In this document: positions 63,968 through 64,000 of the stretch, piece by piece | Layout of the letters: each line of letters begins with the position of its first letter | Numbering within the stretch: position 1 is the stretch's first letter | Assembly (NCBI RefSeq): GCF_900115295.1 | Contig: NZ_FOVZ01000002.1 | Location: 930,001 to 994,000, forward strand | Source of the DNA: Sphingomonas sp. OK281 | GTDB lineage: Bacteria; Pseudomonadota; Alphaproteobacteria; Sphingomonadales; Sphingomonadaceae | Direction: 5' to 3' | DNA: 64,000 nt | Program-made: the position numbers and the translations under genes | Notes under the pieces: generated by a model | What the model was told of the DNA's origin: nothing | The model's input: the letters and a program-made list of their open reading frames with translations, nothing else | Databases searched by the model: none

Positions 63968-64000
63968 TCCTCCGCGATCTCTGCGCCTCTGCGCGCAAAG
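63968..64000. repeat. Half of a family E-like repeat, cut by the window edge
   Basis: TTCCTCCGCGATCTCTGCGC then CTCTGCGCGCAAAG resembles the CTTTGCGCC/GGCGCAAAG arms of the element at 37776-37919. The second arm would lie outside the window. Confidence 0.45.

Overview
The window looks like a chromosomal segment of a GC-rich alphaproteobacterium of the order Sphingomonadales, most likely Sphingomonas or a close relative. The basis is protein-family recognition and gene order, not a database search. Supporting signs are alphaproteobacterial Fur lacking the CxxC zinc site, a Mrp / HflK-HflC / Do-protease run, a large TonB-dependent receptor, a SufR-type Rrf2 regulator, a miaB-phoH-ybeY-corC block, and many long palindromic intergenic repeats. 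Nearly all of the DNA is coding. I see no tRNA, rRNA, insertion sequence, prophage or CRISPR array.

Layout. 1-4.9 kb: 3' part of infB, rbfA, thymidine kinase, and a crotonase. 5-13.9 kb: two tandem Cys-containing exported proteins, the glyoxalase pair gloA-gloB, a TPR protein with a 12-bp minisatellite, two alpha/beta hydrolases, a membrane protein/XRE regulator pair, and a divergent Mur ligase / LD-carboxypeptidase pair that suggests murein recycling. 14-20 kb: thrS, infC (apparently with an ATA start), and a TonB receptor. 20-30.7 kb: glnD, hom, two small exported paralogues, a CoA-binding protein, Mrp, HflK-HflC and a Do-type protease. 30.8-41 kb: a HerA-like ATPase, M20 amidohydrolase, penicillin-binding/beta-lactamase-type lipoprotein, an ABC ATPase coupled to nadB, a CHCC zinc protein, tldD, a ccdAB toxin-antitoxin module, a PNPOx-like protein and a DUF2007 protein. 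41-50 kb: sorbosone-dehydrogenase-like protein, katG, and the corC-ybeY-phoH-miaB block interrupted by vapBC. 50-64 kb: plsC, fur, rimI, tsaB, nitroreductase, NifU protein, Asp/Asn hydroxylase, M16 protease, acyl-CoA ligase, gamma-glutamyltransferase, pyrD and a SufR-like regulator.

The most distinctive signal is a set of at least seven families (called A to G here) of 50-150 bp palindromic elements, about twenty copies in 64 kb. They sit mostly at gene ends. One has inserted in frame inside pyrD, and one supplies the ribosome-binding site of rbfA. Other notable points are non-AUG starts (infC ATA, plsC CTG), two chromosomal toxin-antitoxin modules with visible operator symmetry, and several overlapping-stop/start operons.
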